Source: Henriciella aquimarina (GTDB taxonomy: Bacteria > Pseudomonadota > Alphaproteobacteria > Caulobacterales > Hyphomonadaceae). Taken from it: 64,000 nt of DNA. The position numbers were made by a program, and so were the translations under genes. Location of the stretch: assembly GCF_002088975.1 (NCBI RefSeq), contig NZ_NCST01000062.1:62001-126000 (forward strand), written 5' to 3'. Below the pieces are notes generated by a model, which was not told the DNA's origin, did not search any database, and worked only from the letters and a program-made list of their open reading frames with translations. Shown here piece after piece: positions 49,390 through 62,660 of this stretch. Position 1 is the stretch's first letter; every line of letters starts with the position of its first letter.

Positions 49390-50193
49390 ATGACGTTTAA
49401 GCTGAAGACTAGCCTGACAATTGCGAGCGCCGTCCTCCTGCTGGCAGCCTGCAACTCGAACCGGCGGGCGCGTGACCTCGCCTATGTCGAGCGGCCCGTC
49501 GAAGCCCTCTACAATGCCGCCGCCGAAGAGATCGACCAGCGCGACTATGTCAGCGCCATCGAGCTGTTCAACGAGGTCGAGCGCCAGCACCCCTACTCGG
49601 AATGGGCCCGCCGGGCGACGATGATGTCGGCCTATGCCTCCTTCCGTTCGCGCCGCTATGACGATGCCATCTCGACCTCGCAGCGCTATCTCTCGCTCAA
49701 TCCGGCCGGGCAGGGCGCAGCCTATGCCTATTACCTGATCGCGCTCAGCTACTTCCAGCAGATCGTCGATGTCGGCCGCGACCAGAAGAGCACCGAAAAC
49801 GCGCTGGCCGCCCTGCAGGACGTGACCCGGCGCTATCCCGACACCGATTATGCCCGCGACGCCGAGATCAAGATCGACATGGTCCGCGACCAGCTGGCCG
49901 GCAAGGAAATGGCCATCGGGCGCTGGTATCTGCGCCGTAACCAGCATCTCGCCGCGGTGAACCGCTTCAAGACCGTCATCGACGAGTATGACACGACCAG
50001 CCACACGCCCGAGGCGCTGTATCGCATGGTGGAGTGCTATCTGTCGCTCGGCCTGTTCGACCAGGCCATCGCGTCGGCCTCCGTGCTCGGCTACAATTAT
50101 CCTGAGAATGAGTGGTACAAGGACGCCTACAGGCTTCTGGACCGTCAGGGCATTGGCGAGCAGGCGCGCACCAGCACGGCGTCCGTCGAATAG
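49390..50193 (+). CDS. bamD: Outer-membrane assembly lipoprotein BamD
   Basis: A 267-residue lipoprotein: signal with lipobox LAAC (Cys21), then TPR-like helical repeats (ALYNAAAEEIDQRDYVSAIELF, AYYLIALSYFQQI, MAIGRWYLRRNQHLAAVNRF shown in part). BamD is an essential part of the BAM complex that inserts beta-barrel proteins. Its position before recN and ligA is the usual alphaproteobacterial order. Confidence 0.96.
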   Translation: MTFKLKTSLTIASAVLLLAACNSNRRARDLAYVERPVEALYNAAAEEIDQRDYVSAIELFNEVERQHPYSEWARRATMMSAYASFRSRRYDDAISTSQRYLSLNPAGQGAAYAYYLIALSYFQQIVDVGRDQKSTENALAALQDVTRRYPDTDYARDAEIKIDMVRDQLAGKEMAIGRWYLRRNQHLAAVNRFKTVIDEYDTTSHTPEALYRMVECYLSLGLFDQAIASASVLGYNYPENEWYKDAYRLLDRQGIGEQARTSTASVE

Positions 50194-50246
50194 GGCGCTG
50201 TCCACAAGAGGCTTGTTCTCTTTTTGTTCCGATGGTATGAGAACGC

Positions 50247-54049
<3,803 letters not shown>

Positions 54050-54055
54050 GTTCCC

Positions 54056-55867
54056 TCAGAGCGGTGCGCACTGCGCTTTCAGCCACTCGCTCACTTCGCC
54101 CTCGACCAGCGGGCCGATCTTCTCCAGCACCTCTGCGTGATAGGCATCCACCCAGTCGCGCTCGGCCTGCGAGAGCCGGTCGAGGTCGATCAGGTCGCGC
54201 GCGAGCGGCGCCCAGGTGAGGTTGCGGAAGCCGAGCATCTTGCGCTCGCCGCCCGGAATGTCGGCCGGCGGGGTGACATATTGCAGGTTCTCGATGCGGA
54301 TGCCGTACTGGCCCTCGCGATAGAAACCCGGCTCGTTGGAGACGATCATGCCGGGCGCCAGCGCGACGCTGTTCCACGGCTTGGCGATGCGTTGCGGGCC
54401 TTCATGCACGCCGAGATAGACGCCGACGCCGTGGCCGGTGCCATGGTCGTAATCGAGCCCGGCCTGCCACAGCGGATAACGCGCCAGCGTGTCGAGATGG
54501 GTGCCGGTCGTGCCTTCCGGGAAGCGCACGGTGGCAAGCGCGATATGGCCCTTCAGCACCAGCGTATAGTGCTGGCGCATGTCGGCCGAAGGTTCGCCGA
54601 TGGGCACGGTGCGGGTCACGTCCGTGGTACCGTCGAGATACTGCCCGCCACTGTCGACGAGATAGAGCGAGCCGCGCTCGAGCTTCAGGTTCGAGGCCGA
54701 GGAGACGCGGTAGTGCGGCAGGGCGCCGTGCGGGCCGGCGCCGGAAATCGTCTCGAAGGAGAGATCGTTCAGGTCCCCCAGAGCCTCGCGGAAGCTTTCG
54801 AGCTTCAGCGCGGCATCGATTTCGGTGACGTCGCCGGACTGGGCGTCGGTGGCGAGCCAGTGCAGGAAGCGCGTCAGCGCCGCCCCGTCGCGGATGTGGG
54901 CGGCTTCGGTGCCCGCAATCTCCGTGTCGTTCTTGCAGGCCTTGGGCAGCAGCACCGGGTCGCGCTTGCGCACGATGTCGGCGCCGGCATCCTCAAGCGC
55001 GCGGAAGAACCAGGCCGAGGCGAGCGCCGGATCGAGGCTCACCGTCTTGCCCTTCAGTTCGGCGAGCGCCGGTTCAAGCTCGTCCATCGGGCGCAGGCGC
55101 ACCTGGTTGCCGAGATGCTCGCGCACCTCGTCGGAGGATTTCTGCGGATCGAGGAAGAGGTCGGCCGAGCCGTCACTGTTCAGGATGGCGCGCGAGAGCG
55201 GCAGGGGCGAGCAGGCGACATCGCCGCCGCGAATGTTGAATGCCCAGGCGACCGAGGCGGGCGAGGTGATGACGGCCGCATCGGCGCCGTCTTCTTTCAG
55301 CGTCTCGGCGATCTTCGCGCGTTTCTCCCCGGCATCCTCGCCGGCATATTTCGTTGCCTGCGGGACGACTTTCGCCATCGGCTCGGCCGGGCGGTCCTCC
55401 CAGGCGGCATCGATCGGATTGGTCTCGACGGCTTTCAGCGAGACGCCGGCCTTCTTCGCGCTCTCTTCCAGCGTGGCGAGATCGTTCGGCGTCATCAGCT
55501 TCGGATCGTAACCGAGCGTCTTGCTTTTCAGCGCCTGTTTCGCGAGCCAGCCGAAGGGGCCGGGCTCGGGCAGGGCCTGCACCTCGATCAGCTCGGGATC
55601 GGTCTGGTCGCGCACCTGCAGGGTGTAGCGCCCGTCGGCAAAGATGACGGCGCTGTCCTGGAAGACCATGGCCGCCCCGGCCGAGCCGGTGAAGCCGGTC
55701 GCCCAGGCCAGCCGGTCATTGCAGGCCGGCAGGTATTCGTTCTGATACTCGTCCTCATGCGGGACATAGAAGCCGTCGAGGCCTTGCGCCCTCATGGCGT
55801 CGCGCAGGCGGGGAAGATTCTGGCGCCCGAGCTGCGGGCCGCCCTTCACATCGAAATTCTGTCTCAT
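54056..55867 (-). CDS. Xaa-Pro aminopeptidase (M24B, aminopeptidase P-like)
   Basis: A 603-residue enzyme of the long three-domain type: two creatinase-like N-terminal domains (residues about 1-300) and a C-terminal pita-bread domain. Metal ligands are seen in LVDSGGQYLDGTTDVTRT (two Asp), GHGVG in YDHGTGHGVGVY, and two Glu in VSNEPGFY and IRIENLQYV. It removes an N-terminal residue before proline. No signal peptide, so cytosolic. A repeat element separates it from prmA upstream on the same strand. Confidence 0.94.
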   Translation of the reverse strand: MRQNFDVKGGPQLGRQNLPRLRDAMRAQGLDGFYVPHEDEYQNEYLPACNDRLAWATGFTGSAGAAMVFQDSAVIFADGRYTLQVRDQTDPELIEVQALPEPGPFGWLAKQALKSKTLGYDPKLMTPNDLATLEESAKKAGVSLKAVETNPIDAAWEDRPAEPMAKVVPQATKYAGEDAGEKRAKIAETLKEDGADAAVITSPASVAWAFNIRGGDVACSPLPLSRAILNSDGSADLFLDPQKSSDEVREHLGNQVRLRPMDELEPALAELKGKTVSLDPALASAWFFRALEDAGADIVRKRDPVLLPKACKNDTEIAGTEAAHIRDGAALTRFLHWLATDAQSGDVTEIDAALKLESFREALGDLNDLSFETISGAGPHGALPHYRVSSASNLKLERGSLYLVDSGGQYLDGTTDVTRTVPIGEPSADMRQHYTLVLKGHIALATVRFPEGTTGTHLDTLARYPLWQAGLDYDHGTGHGVGVYLGVHEGPQRIAKPWNSVALAPGMIVSNEPGFYREGQYGIRIENLQYVTPPADIPGGERKMLGFRNLTWAPLARDLIDLDRLSQAERDWVDAYHAEVLEKIGPLVEGEVSEWLKAQCAPL

Positions 55868-55934
55868 GCCCCAAATCTAGTGCGAAAGCGGCACGAGCGG
55901 AAGAAGGGCACTCATATCGTGCGCTCTTATCTTA

Positions 55935-56053
55935 CCCCGCCTGCGGGGGAAGTGGCCCGCGAATGCGGGTCGAAGGGGGCGAGTCACAAAGAGCGGTATC
56001 TCGTGTGGCACCCCCTCCGCCCTTCGGGCACCTCCCCCGTGAACGGGGGAGGA
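55935..56053. repeat. Hairpin-rich dispersed repeat between prmA and pepP-like gene
   Basis: Several nested palindromes: CCCCGC-CTG-CGGGG and CCCGC-GAAT-GCGGG in the left half (55935-55980), GCCCTTCGGGC and CCTCCCCC-GTGAAC-GGGGGAGG in the right half (56009-56053). The halves are roughly inverted copies of each other. It matches the CCCCCTCCGCCCTTCGGGCA type of intergenic repeat common in alphaproteobacteria. Confidence 0.75.
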
Positions 56054-56058
56054 AAGCG

Positions 56059-56931
56059 CTACACCTTCCGGAACACCAGGCTCGACCAGCCATCCTTGCG
56101 CACGCGGTGCACCAGCGAGAGGCCGCGCGAGCCATAGGCGGCGCGCACCAGCGGTTCCTGCGGCTCGAGCAGGCCCGACAGGATGACATGGCCGCGCGGC
56201 GCCGTCAGGCGGGCGATTTCCGGGGCGAGGCCCACCAGCGGGCGGAACAGGATGTTTGCGAAGACGAGGTCATATGGCCCGTCGCGCCGGATCGTGGCGT
56301 TGAAGCCGCCGCCGGTCTCGAAGGTCTGGAAGGCATTGGCGACATGGTTCTTGGCCGCATTCTCATTGGCGACGCGCACGCTGTCGGCGTCGATCTCCGT
56401 GCCCCAGGCGCGCTTGGCGCCGGCCTTGATCGCGGCAATCGCCAGCACGCCGGAGCCGGTGCCGACATCCAGCACCTTTTTCGGCGCGGCATATTTCAGC
56501 ACATGTTCGAAGCCCATCAGGCAGCCGAGCGTCGTGCCGTGATGGCCGGTGCCGAAGGCGGGGCCGGCCTCGATCAGGATTGGCGTCTTGCCGGGCGCCG
56601 ACTTGGCCAGCACATGGCTGCCGGCGACGATGAAGCGGCCCGCCTCGACCGGCGGCAGCCCTTCCAGTGACAGCGTCACCCAGTCGCGGTCTTCCAGCGC
56701 CTCGATGACGGGGTTCAGCGTGGGCGAAGTCTCCAGGATCATCGCCTTGCAGGCCTCTGCATCCTCTTCGCTCTCGGCATAGGCGTCGAGGCGCCAGGCA
56801 TGGCGGCCGTCTTCCTTGGCATCGACGGCCCCGGCCGGGGATGGATCGGCCCAGGCGAGTGCGTCCCAGGCGGCTTCGATGGCCTCACGCGGGCCTTTTG
56901 CGGTGATCTGATACATGGCGCGATGGGCCAT
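56059..56931 (-). CDS. prmA: Ribosomal protein L11 methyltransferase
   Basis: A 290-residue SAM-dependent enzyme methylating ribosomal protein L11. The N-terminal L11-recognition domain (MYQITAKGPREAIEAAWDA) is followed by AFGTGHHGTTLGC, SAM motif LDVGTGSGVLAIAA and VFANILFRPL, all typical. Start uncertain: MAHRAM at 56931 or MYQIT at 56916, neither with a good ribosome site. The longer frame upstream overlaps the divergent cyclophilin gene and was rejected. Confidence 0.93.
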   Translation of the reverse strand: MAHRAMYQITAKGPREAIEAAWDALAWADPSPAGAVDAKEDGRHAWRLDAYAESEEDAEACKAMILETSPTLNPVIEALEDRDWVTLSLEGLPPVEAGRFIVAGSHVLAKSAPGKTPILIEAGPAFGTGHHGTTLGCLMGFEHVLKYAAPKKVLDVGTGSGVLAIAAIKAGAKRAWGTEIDADSVRVANENAAKNHVANAFQTFETGGGFNATIRRDGPYDLVFANILFRPLVGLAPEIARLTAPRGHVILSGLLEPQEPLVRAAYGSRGLSLVHRVRKDGWSSLVFRKV

Positions 56932-56984
56932 AGCAGAGCGGCGCGAAGCCCGATAGGGTGCACCGCACGCATGAGGACAGGAGT

Positions 56985-58055
56985 ATGGCGATGAGCGCAT
57001 GGAGTTTCTGGAAAGCGGCTGTCGCGGGCCTTGCGCTGGGGCCGCTCCTGCTTGCGCCAGCGAGCCTCGCACAGGAAAGCGACGAGGCCGAGGCTGAGGC
57101 TGGCGCGGACGATGCCATTCCCGAAGATGCCTGGCGCGCGGTCGATCCGGACAATCTGCTGCTCATCGAGACCGAAGAGGGCACCGTCACCATCGAGCTC
57201 AATCCCGGTTTCGCGCCCAACCATGTCGAGCGTATCCGCAAGCTGGCCCAATCGGGCATCCTGAATGGCGAGCATTTCTACCGCGTCATCGACGGCTTCG
57301 TCGCGCAGGCCGGGGTGAATGAGGAAGTCTCCGCGCTCGACTGGCCCGCGCTGGAGGCCGAGAATGACCGGGCCTATGGCAATGAGGGCTTCATCGCGCT
57401 CGGCAATCGGGACCTGTTTGCCCCGGAGGTCGGCCATATCGAGGGTTTCCCTGTGGCCCGCAACCAGCTGCTCCAGCAGGAATGGCTGCTGCATTGTCCG
57501 GGCGCGGTCGCCATGGCGCGCGATACCGGACCGGACACCGGCTCGACGGAATTCTATATCGTGCTGGACGCCCAGCGCTATCTTGACCGCAACCTCACCG
57601 TCTTCGGGCGGGTGATTGACGGCATGGAGCATGTCCAGGCTTTCCCGCGTGGCGACCGCAGCGTCGAGAATGGCGTACTGCAGCCGCCCGAGGCCGGCGA
57701 GACCATTCTCGATTTCTATATCGCCAGCGACCTGCCCGAGGATGAACGCCCGCAATGGCAGGTGATGCAGACCAACAGCATCGCCTTCGAGGATTTCAAG
57801 GTCGCCAAGCGCATCCGCAATGAGGAATTCTTCTACCGCACGCCGCCGGCCATTCTCGACATCTGCAGCTTCCAGGTCCCGGCCCGGCGGATCGATGATG
57901 GCGCGGACGAGGCCGAAGAGGCGGCAGCCCCGGCGGACTCGGCCATGCCGGAAGAGATGGCTGCGCCGGAAGGCGCTGCTGCCGGCGAAGACACTGAAAC
58001 GGAAACGCAGGCCGAGGCGTCTGAGCCTGGTCCTACGCCGGAGACGGCTGACTGA
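56985..58055 (+). CDS. Periplasmic cyclophilin-type peptidylprolyl isomerase
   Basis: A 356-residue protein with a Sec signal peptide (core VAGLALGPLLLAPASLA), an acidic linker, and a cyclophilin domain: GTVTIELNPGFAPNHVERI, EHFYRVIDGFVAQAG (catalytic Arg), ARDTGPDTGSTEFYIVL and YLDRNLTVFGRVIDGM. A 60-residue insertion before the second half and an acidic Ala/Glu tail are unusual. Two close ATGs exist (56985 and 56991). It assists protein folding in the periplasm. Its stop abuts that of the next, convergent gene. Confidence 0.88.
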   Translation: MAMSAWSFWKAAVAGLALGPLLLAPASLAQESDEAEAEAGADDAIPEDAWRAVDPDNLLLIETEEGTVTIELNPGFAPNHVERIRKLAQSGILNGEHFYRVIDGFVAQAGVNEEVSALDWPALEAENDRAYGNEGFIALGNRDLFAPEVGHIEGFPVARNQLLQQEWLLHCPGAVAMARDTGPDTGSTEFYIVLDAQRYLDRNLTVFGRVIDGMEHVQAFPRGDRSVENGVLQPPEAGETILDFYIASDLPEDERPQWQVMQTNSIAFEDFKVAKRIRNEEFFYRTPPAILDICSFQVPARRIDDGADEAEEAAAPADSAMPEEMAAPEGAAAGEDTETETQAEASEPGPTPETAD

Positions 58056-58415
58056 TCAGTTGCGCCAGCCGCGGTTGTAATGCGCCCACGGATCGGCGCG
58101 GTCGTCATGCAGCGGCACGGCGCCATAGCGCCCGCTGCTTGACCAGATGACCGTGCCTTCCTGATAGACCGGCCCGCCATAGGCCTGCTGCTGGCGCTCG
58201 GCCTCCGGGGCGCAGCAACAGCAGTCGTCCAGGGGCTCCTCACGCACGGTCTCGACCGGCTGGACTTCGTCCTCGGGATAGATTTCGGCGGCATGCGGGG
58301 TCAGCGGCTCTGGCCCGCGATTGGGCGGCGGGGCGTCCTTGTAACCGTCGGCAAAGGCGGGCAGGGCCACAAGGCCCAGAAGGCCTGCGCCCAGGATCAG
58401 GGATTTCTGCATCAT
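58056..58415 (-). CDS. Small exported protein with four consecutive cysteines
   Basis: A 119-residue protein with a Sec signal (GAGLLGLVALPAFA, cleavage before DGYK). The mature part is Pro/Glu-rich, carries LDDCCCCAPEAE (Cys65-Cys68) and ends with aromatic RADPWAHYNRGWRN. I do not recognise a family. The cysteine block could bind metal or form intermolecular disulfides. AGGAG precedes the start; there are two adjacent ATGs. It abuts the convergent cyclophilin gene. Confidence 0.65.
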   Translation of the reverse strand: MMQKSLILGAGLLGLVALPAFADGYKDAPPPNRGPEPLTPHAAEIYPEDEVQPVETVREEPLDDCCCCAPEAERQQQAYGGPVYQEGTVIWSSSGRYGAVPLHDDRADPWAHYNRGWRN

Positions 58416-58564
58416 GGCTCTCCTGTCTGCGGCCGGTGTCCGGCGCCGAATGCCCGGATCCAGCAGCAAGGATCATGCCGCGGCATGGCTTTCACCTGAC
58501 AGGCGTGATCGCCCTGACGGTTTGCCTCTAGGCGTACACGGCCAAAAGCGTTTAAGAGACGGCC

Positions 58565-59374
58565 ATGAGCAAAGCATTGAACATCGCCATTGCCGGCGTC
58601 GCAGGCCGCATGGGCCGCCAGATTGCCGCCGCCGCGCTTGAGGCCGGCCACACGATCACCGGCGCCACCGAAGCTGAGGGCTCCCCGCATCTCGGAGAGG
58701 ACATCGGCACCATTCTGGACCGGGCCGAGATTGGCTGCGCTTCCATCGCCGATCCGGCCGAGGCGGCCAGAGGCGCCGATGTCTGGATCGACTTCACCGC
58801 GCCGAAAGCCACGCTGGCCGCCCTGCACGTCCTGAAAGCCCAAGGCGTGAAGGCCGCCGTGATCGGCACGACCGGCTTCGACGGCGCCGAAGAGGCCGAC
58901 ATTGCCGAAGCCGCCGGGGAACTGCCCATCGTCAAGGCGGGCAATTTCTCGCTCGGTGTGAACCTGCTCTGCGCGCTGACGAAACGGGCCGCCGAAAGCC
59001 TCGGCGAGGACTGGGACATCGAGGTGCTCGAGACCCACCATCGCCGCAAGGTGGATGCGCCGTCCGGCACCGCGCTGATGCTGGGCGATGCGGCCGCCAA
59101 GGGCCGCGGGTCGGATCTCAAGACGCTGCGGCGCGGGCCCTATGACGGGCCGGATGCCAAGCGCGAGACCGGCACGATCGGGTTTGCGGTGCGCCGCTCC
59201 GGCGGAGTGATCGGCGAGCATGAAGTCACCTTCGGCTCCGACATGGAAGTCGTCTCGCTCGCCCATACCGCGCTCGACCGGGCGGTCTTCGCCAATGGCG
59301 CGCTCGCCGCGGCCCGCTGGGCCGTCCAGCAGGATCCGGGCCTCTACGACATGGACGATGTGCTCGGCCTCTGA
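58565..59374 (+). CDS. dapB: 4-hydroxy-tetrahydrodipicolinate reductase
   Basis: A 269-residue enzyme of the lysine/meso-DAP pathway. NAD(P) motif NIAIAGVAGRMGRQI, VIGTTGFDGAEE, the substrate-binding and catalytic segment EVLETHHRRKVDAPSGTA, and EVTFGSDMEVVSL near the end. It supplies diaminopimelate for MurE. The ATG at MSKALNIA is well placed. Confidence 0.97.
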   Translation: MSKALNIAIAGVAGRMGRQIAAAALEAGHTITGATEAEGSPHLGEDIGTILDRAEIGCASIADPAEAARGADVWIDFTAPKATLAALHVLKAQGVKAAVIGTTGFDGAEEADIAEAAGELPIVKAGNFSLGVNLLCALTKRAAESLGEDWDIEVLETHHRRKVDAPSGTALMLGDAAAKGRGSDLKTLRRGPYDGPDAKRETGTIGFAVRRSGGVIGEHEVTFGSDMEVVSLAHTALDRAVFANGALAAARWAVQQDPGLYDMDDVLGL

Positions 59375-59479
59375 AGGCCGCCTGCAGCATTTGACGCAAC
59401 GGCATAGATTGCAATTCCCGAAGGGAAGGGGCCTAGCTGCTGCGTGATAGCCATCGTTTAGTATCTTCGGGAGGACATC

Positions 59480-60724
59480 ATGGCAGAGGCATATATCATC
59501 GACGCGGTCCGTACGCCGCGCGGCATCGGCAAGGTCGGCAAGGGCTCGCTCGCCCACCTTCACCCGCAGCATCTCGGCGCGACCGTGCTCGGCGCGATCC
59601 GCGACCGCAACAATCTCGACACCTCGACCGTCGACGATGTGATCTGGGGCACCAGCTCCCAGAAGGGCGCCCAGGGCGCCGATATGGGCCGCATGGCTGC
59701 GCTCGATGCCGGTTATGACGTGTCGGCCTCCGGTGTCACGCTCGACCGGTTCTGCGGCTCGGGCATCACGACGGTCTCTCTGGCCGCCGCGCAGATCATG
59801 TCCGGCATGGAAGACTGCGTCGTCGCAGGCGGCTGCGAGATGATGAGCTACACCGCCGCCACCGCCGATCCGAAGAACCCGCCCATGATGGATGCGGGCA
59901 ACCTTCACCTGCGCGAAATGCACCCGCAGTCCCAGCAGGGCTGCTGCGCCGATGCCATCGCGACGCTGGAAGGCATCGACCGCGAGGCCGTCGACCAGCT
60001 CGCCGTGACCAGCCAGCAACGTGCCAAGCGCGCCATGGATGAGGGCCGTTTCGACAAGTCCGTCATCCCGGTCTACAACCGCGACGGTTCGCTCGCCCTC
60101 GACAAGGACGAGTTCCCGCGCCCGAGCACCACGATGGAAAGCCTGTCGGGCCTGAAGACCGTCTTCAACATGTTCTGGGATGTGCCTGTCGACGAGCAGG
60201 GCTTCACCTATGGCAACATGATCGAGAAGAAGTATCCGCAGATCAAAGGCAAGGTGAACCATGTCCACCATGCGGGGAATTCCTCCGGCGTGGTCGATGG
60301 CGCAGCCGCCATCCTGGTGACCTCGAAGGACTATGCCGACAAGCACGGCCTGAAGCCGCGCGCCCGTATCGTGGCGACCGCGAACATGGGCGACGACCCG
60401 ACGCTGATGCTCAACGCCCCGGTCCCGGCGGCGAAGAAGGTGCTCGAAAAGGCCGGTATGACGACCGACGATATCGACGTCTACGAGATCAATGAGGCCT
60501 TCTCGGTCGTCGCGGAAAAATTCATCCGCGACCTCAAGCTCGACCGCGAAAAGGTCAACATCAATGGCGGCGCCATGGCGCTCGGCCATCCGATCGGCGC
60601 GACCGGCTCCATCCTGATCGGCACCGCCCTGGACGAGCTCGAGCGCTCCGGCGGCAAATATGGCCTCGTCACGATGTGTGCCGCCGGCGGCATGGCCCCG
60701 GCCATCATCATCGAACGCATCTAG
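59480..60724 (+). CDS. Acetyl-CoA C-acyltransferase (thiolase)
   Basis: A 414-residue thiolase. Active-site cysteine Cys92 in LDRFCGSGI, INEAFSVVAEK, GGAMALGHPIGATG (His) and TMCAAGGMAPA with the second cysteine. Whether it works in beta-oxidation or acetoacetyl-CoA formation cannot be told: there is no partner gene nearby. GGGAGGA lies just before the start. A terminator follows, so it may be monocistronic. Confidence 0.94.
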   Translation: MAEAYIIDAVRTPRGIGKVGKGSLAHLHPQHLGATVLGAIRDRNNLDTSTVDDVIWGTSSQKGAQGADMGRMAALDAGYDVSASGVTLDRFCGSGITTVSLAAAQIMSGMEDCVVAGGCEMMSYTAATADPKNPPMMDAGNLHLREMHPQSQQGCCADAIATLEGIDREAVDQLAVTSQQRAKRAMDEGRFDKSVIPVYNRDGSLALDKDEFPRPSTTMESLSGLKTVFNMFWDVPVDEQGFTYGNMIEKKYPQIKGKVNHVHHAGNSSGVVDGAAAILVTSKDYADKHGLKPRARIVATANMGDDPTLMLNAPVPAAKKVLEKAGMTTDDIDVYEINEAFSVVAEKFIRDLKLDREKVNINGGAMALGHPIGATGSILIGTALDELERSGGKYGLVTMCAAGGMAPAIIIERI

Positions 60725-60747
60725 GCGCACGCCCCCGATAAAACTGG

Positions 60748-60784
60748 AAAGCCCGGCCCCTGAAAAAAGGGCCGGGCTTTTTGA
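60748..60784 (+). terminator. Rho-independent terminator after the thiolase gene
   Basis: Perfect 12-base stem AAAGCCCGGCCC/GGGCCGGGCTTT with a nine-base loop CTGAAAAAA, and five T at the end. Lies 24 bases after the stop. Confidence 0.93.
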
Positions 60785-60946
60785 TTCCGCGAAGGCGCCG
60801 CCATGACGGGCGCTGCGGCGGGCGCCGTCCATCCCCGGCAAACTTCCATGAAATTCAAACGACTGGCTGAACCATAACTTGATGTCTGTGTGCCATATCG
60901 GGCCGTAACGAAATGGCCCGGCCGGGTCGAATTACGGGTGATAGGA

Positions 60947-62401
60947 ATGGCTAAGACGGTACTGGTGATCGATGACGATCCCACACAGCGCAGGTTGATT
61001 CAGGCAGCGGTCGAGAAGGCGGGCTTTGCCTGCCGCACGGCTCCTGACGGCGAGACCGGTTTCACCACCGCGACCGAAGCCGGCGCCGATGTCATCCTGC
61101 TCGACCTGACCATGCCGGGCCTGTCGGGCATGGAAACGCTGGAGCGCCTGTCGGAACGCATTCCGAACGTGCCGGTCATCATGCTGACGGCCACGTCCGG
61201 CATCGACACCATCGTCACCTCGATGCGGGCCGGCGCTGTCGATTTCATTGTGAAACCCGCCAATCCCGAGCGCGTCGTGGTGTCGATCCGCAATGCGCTG
61301 AAGATGTCCTCGCTCACCGGCGAAGTGAAGCGGCTCACCCGCAAGTCCGAAGGCGGCATGAGCTTCGATGACATGATCGCCGCGGCGCCTGCCATGCGCC
61401 AGGTCGTGCGCCTCGGCCAGCGCGCCGCCAGTTCCGACATTCCGGTGCTGATCCTCGGCGAAAGCGGCGTCGGCAAGGAAGTGATCGCCCGCTGCATCCA
61501 GGGCGCCTCCGAGCGCGCCGGCAAGCCGTTCGTCACCGTCAATTGCGGCGCTATTCCGGAAAACCTGGTTGAGTCCATCCTGTTCGGCCATGAGAAGGGC
61601 GCGTTTACGGGCGCGGTCTCCAAATCGCTCGGCAAGTTCGTCGAGGCCGATGGCGGCACGCTGTTCCTGGACGAAGTCGGCGAACTGCCGCTCGACATGC
61701 AGGTGAAGCTCCTGCGCGCCCTGCAGGAAGGCGAGGTCGATGCCGTCGGCGCGCGCCGTCCGACCAAGGTGGACGTGCGCATCATCTCCGCGACCAACAA
61801 GGATCTCGCCGAACAGGTGAAGGCCGGGGCCTTCCGTGAGGATCTCTATTACCGCCTCAACGTCTTCCCGGTCGATATGCCGTCGCTGCGCGAACGCAAG
61901 GACGACATCCCGGCGCTGGTCGACCACTTCATCTCGCGCTTCAACGCATCCGAAGACCGTCAGGTGCAAGGCGCCAGCGAGGAGACGCTGCAGATGCTGT
62001 GCGCGCATGACTGGCCGGGCAATGTCCGCCAGCTCGAGAATGCCGTCTTCCGCGCGGTCATCCTGTGCGAGGGCAATGAGCTGCAGCCGCATGACTTCCC
62101 GCAAATCTCGGGCATCATGCCGGAAATGGCCGACCTTCCGGCCGTCGCCGAGCGCAGCAATCCGGCCAATGACGCCGTCGCCCAATCCGGCGCCGCCGGC
62201 TCCGGCCCGGTCGCGATCAAGACAGAAGAGGGCGAGATTCGCACGCTGTCCGATATCGAGCGCGATGTGATCGAATACGCCATCGATTTCTATCAGGGCC
62301 ACATGTCGGAAGTCAGCCGCCGCCTCGGCATCGGCCGGTCGACGCTCTACCGCAAGCTTCGCGAATACGAGCTTGATCCGGATGAGAAAAAGACCGGCTA
62401 A
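60947..62401 (+). CDS. Sigma-54-dependent response regulator (NtrC type)
   Basis: A 484-residue regulator: receiver domain with DDD near residues 9-11, phosphoacceptor Asp53 in LLDLTMPG and Lys103; AAA+ domain with Walker A GESGVGKE (171-178) and the sigma-54 contact loop GAFTGA (218-223); C-terminal Fis-type [24 protein letters not shown]. The ATG at MAKTVLVID was chosen. No histidine kinase is adjacent, so it is an orphan. It may control a stalk, flagellar or nitrogen function, but none is indicated locally. Confidence 0.94.
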   Translation: MAKTVLVIDDDPTQRRLIQAAVEKAGFACRTAPDGETGFTTATEAGADVILLDLTMPGLSGMETLERLSERIPNVPVIMLTATSGIDTIVTSMRAGAVDFIVKPANPERVVVSIRNALKMSSLTGEVKRLTRKSEGGMSFDDMIAAAPAMRQVVRLGQRAASSDIPVLILGESGVGKEVIARCIQGASERAGKPFVTVNCGAIPENLVESILFGHEKGAFTGAVSKSLGKFVEADGGTLFLDEVGELPLDMQVKLLRALQEGEVDAVGARRPTKVDVRIISATNKDLAEQVKAGAFREDLYYRLNVFPVDMPSLRERKDDIPALVDHFISRFNASEDRQVQGASEETLQMLCAHDWPGNVRQLENAVFRAVILCEGNELQPHDFPQISGIMPEMADLPAVAERSNPANDAVAQSGAAGSGPVAIKTEEGEIRTLSDIERDVIEYAIDFYQGHMSEVSRRLGIGRSTLYRKLREYELDPDEKKTG

Positions 62402-62447
62402 CGATAGAGGAGGATACACTTAGAGGGAGCAGTGGAGCCTATCTCAA

Positions 62448-62660
62448 TTAGGCCCACTCGTCCCACTTTGTACGGAAGAACTCTGGTCCTTCAACATCTT
62501 GAAAGAAATGTGCAAGCTCGTCGAGTTCCGCTCTACTGAGGAGTTCACCCGAGGCGACGAGTGATTTCGCTTTCGCTTGAGCTCGCCATGCAGCTTGTGC
62601 GAGCTGATACGTCAGGTCTGGATCATCCATCACTTTTTGCACGAAGTGATCGAATTTCAC
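62448..62660 (-). CDS. Small protein of unknown function in an AT-richer islet
   Basis: A 70-residue helical, mostly acidic protein (MKFDHFVQKVMDDPDLTYQL, then AELDELAHFFQDVEGPEF). The start is GTG with GGGAG seven bases before it, which supports a real gene. Codon use is visibly AT-richer than in neighbouring genes. The F..FV.KV..DP.L pattern loosely recalls Nif11-like small proteins, but this is not enough for a call. No signal peptide. Confidence 0.5.
   Translation of the reverse strand: MKFDHFVQKVMDDPDLTYQLAQAAWRAQAKAKSLVASGELLSRAELDELAHFFQDVEGPEFFRTKWDEWA

Noticed and set aside
58412-60841. 809-codon open frame on the minus strand
   Set aside because: It runs antisense across dapB and the thiolase, both with complete family motifs. 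Long antisense frames are expected at this GC content and the translation has no recognisable domain.
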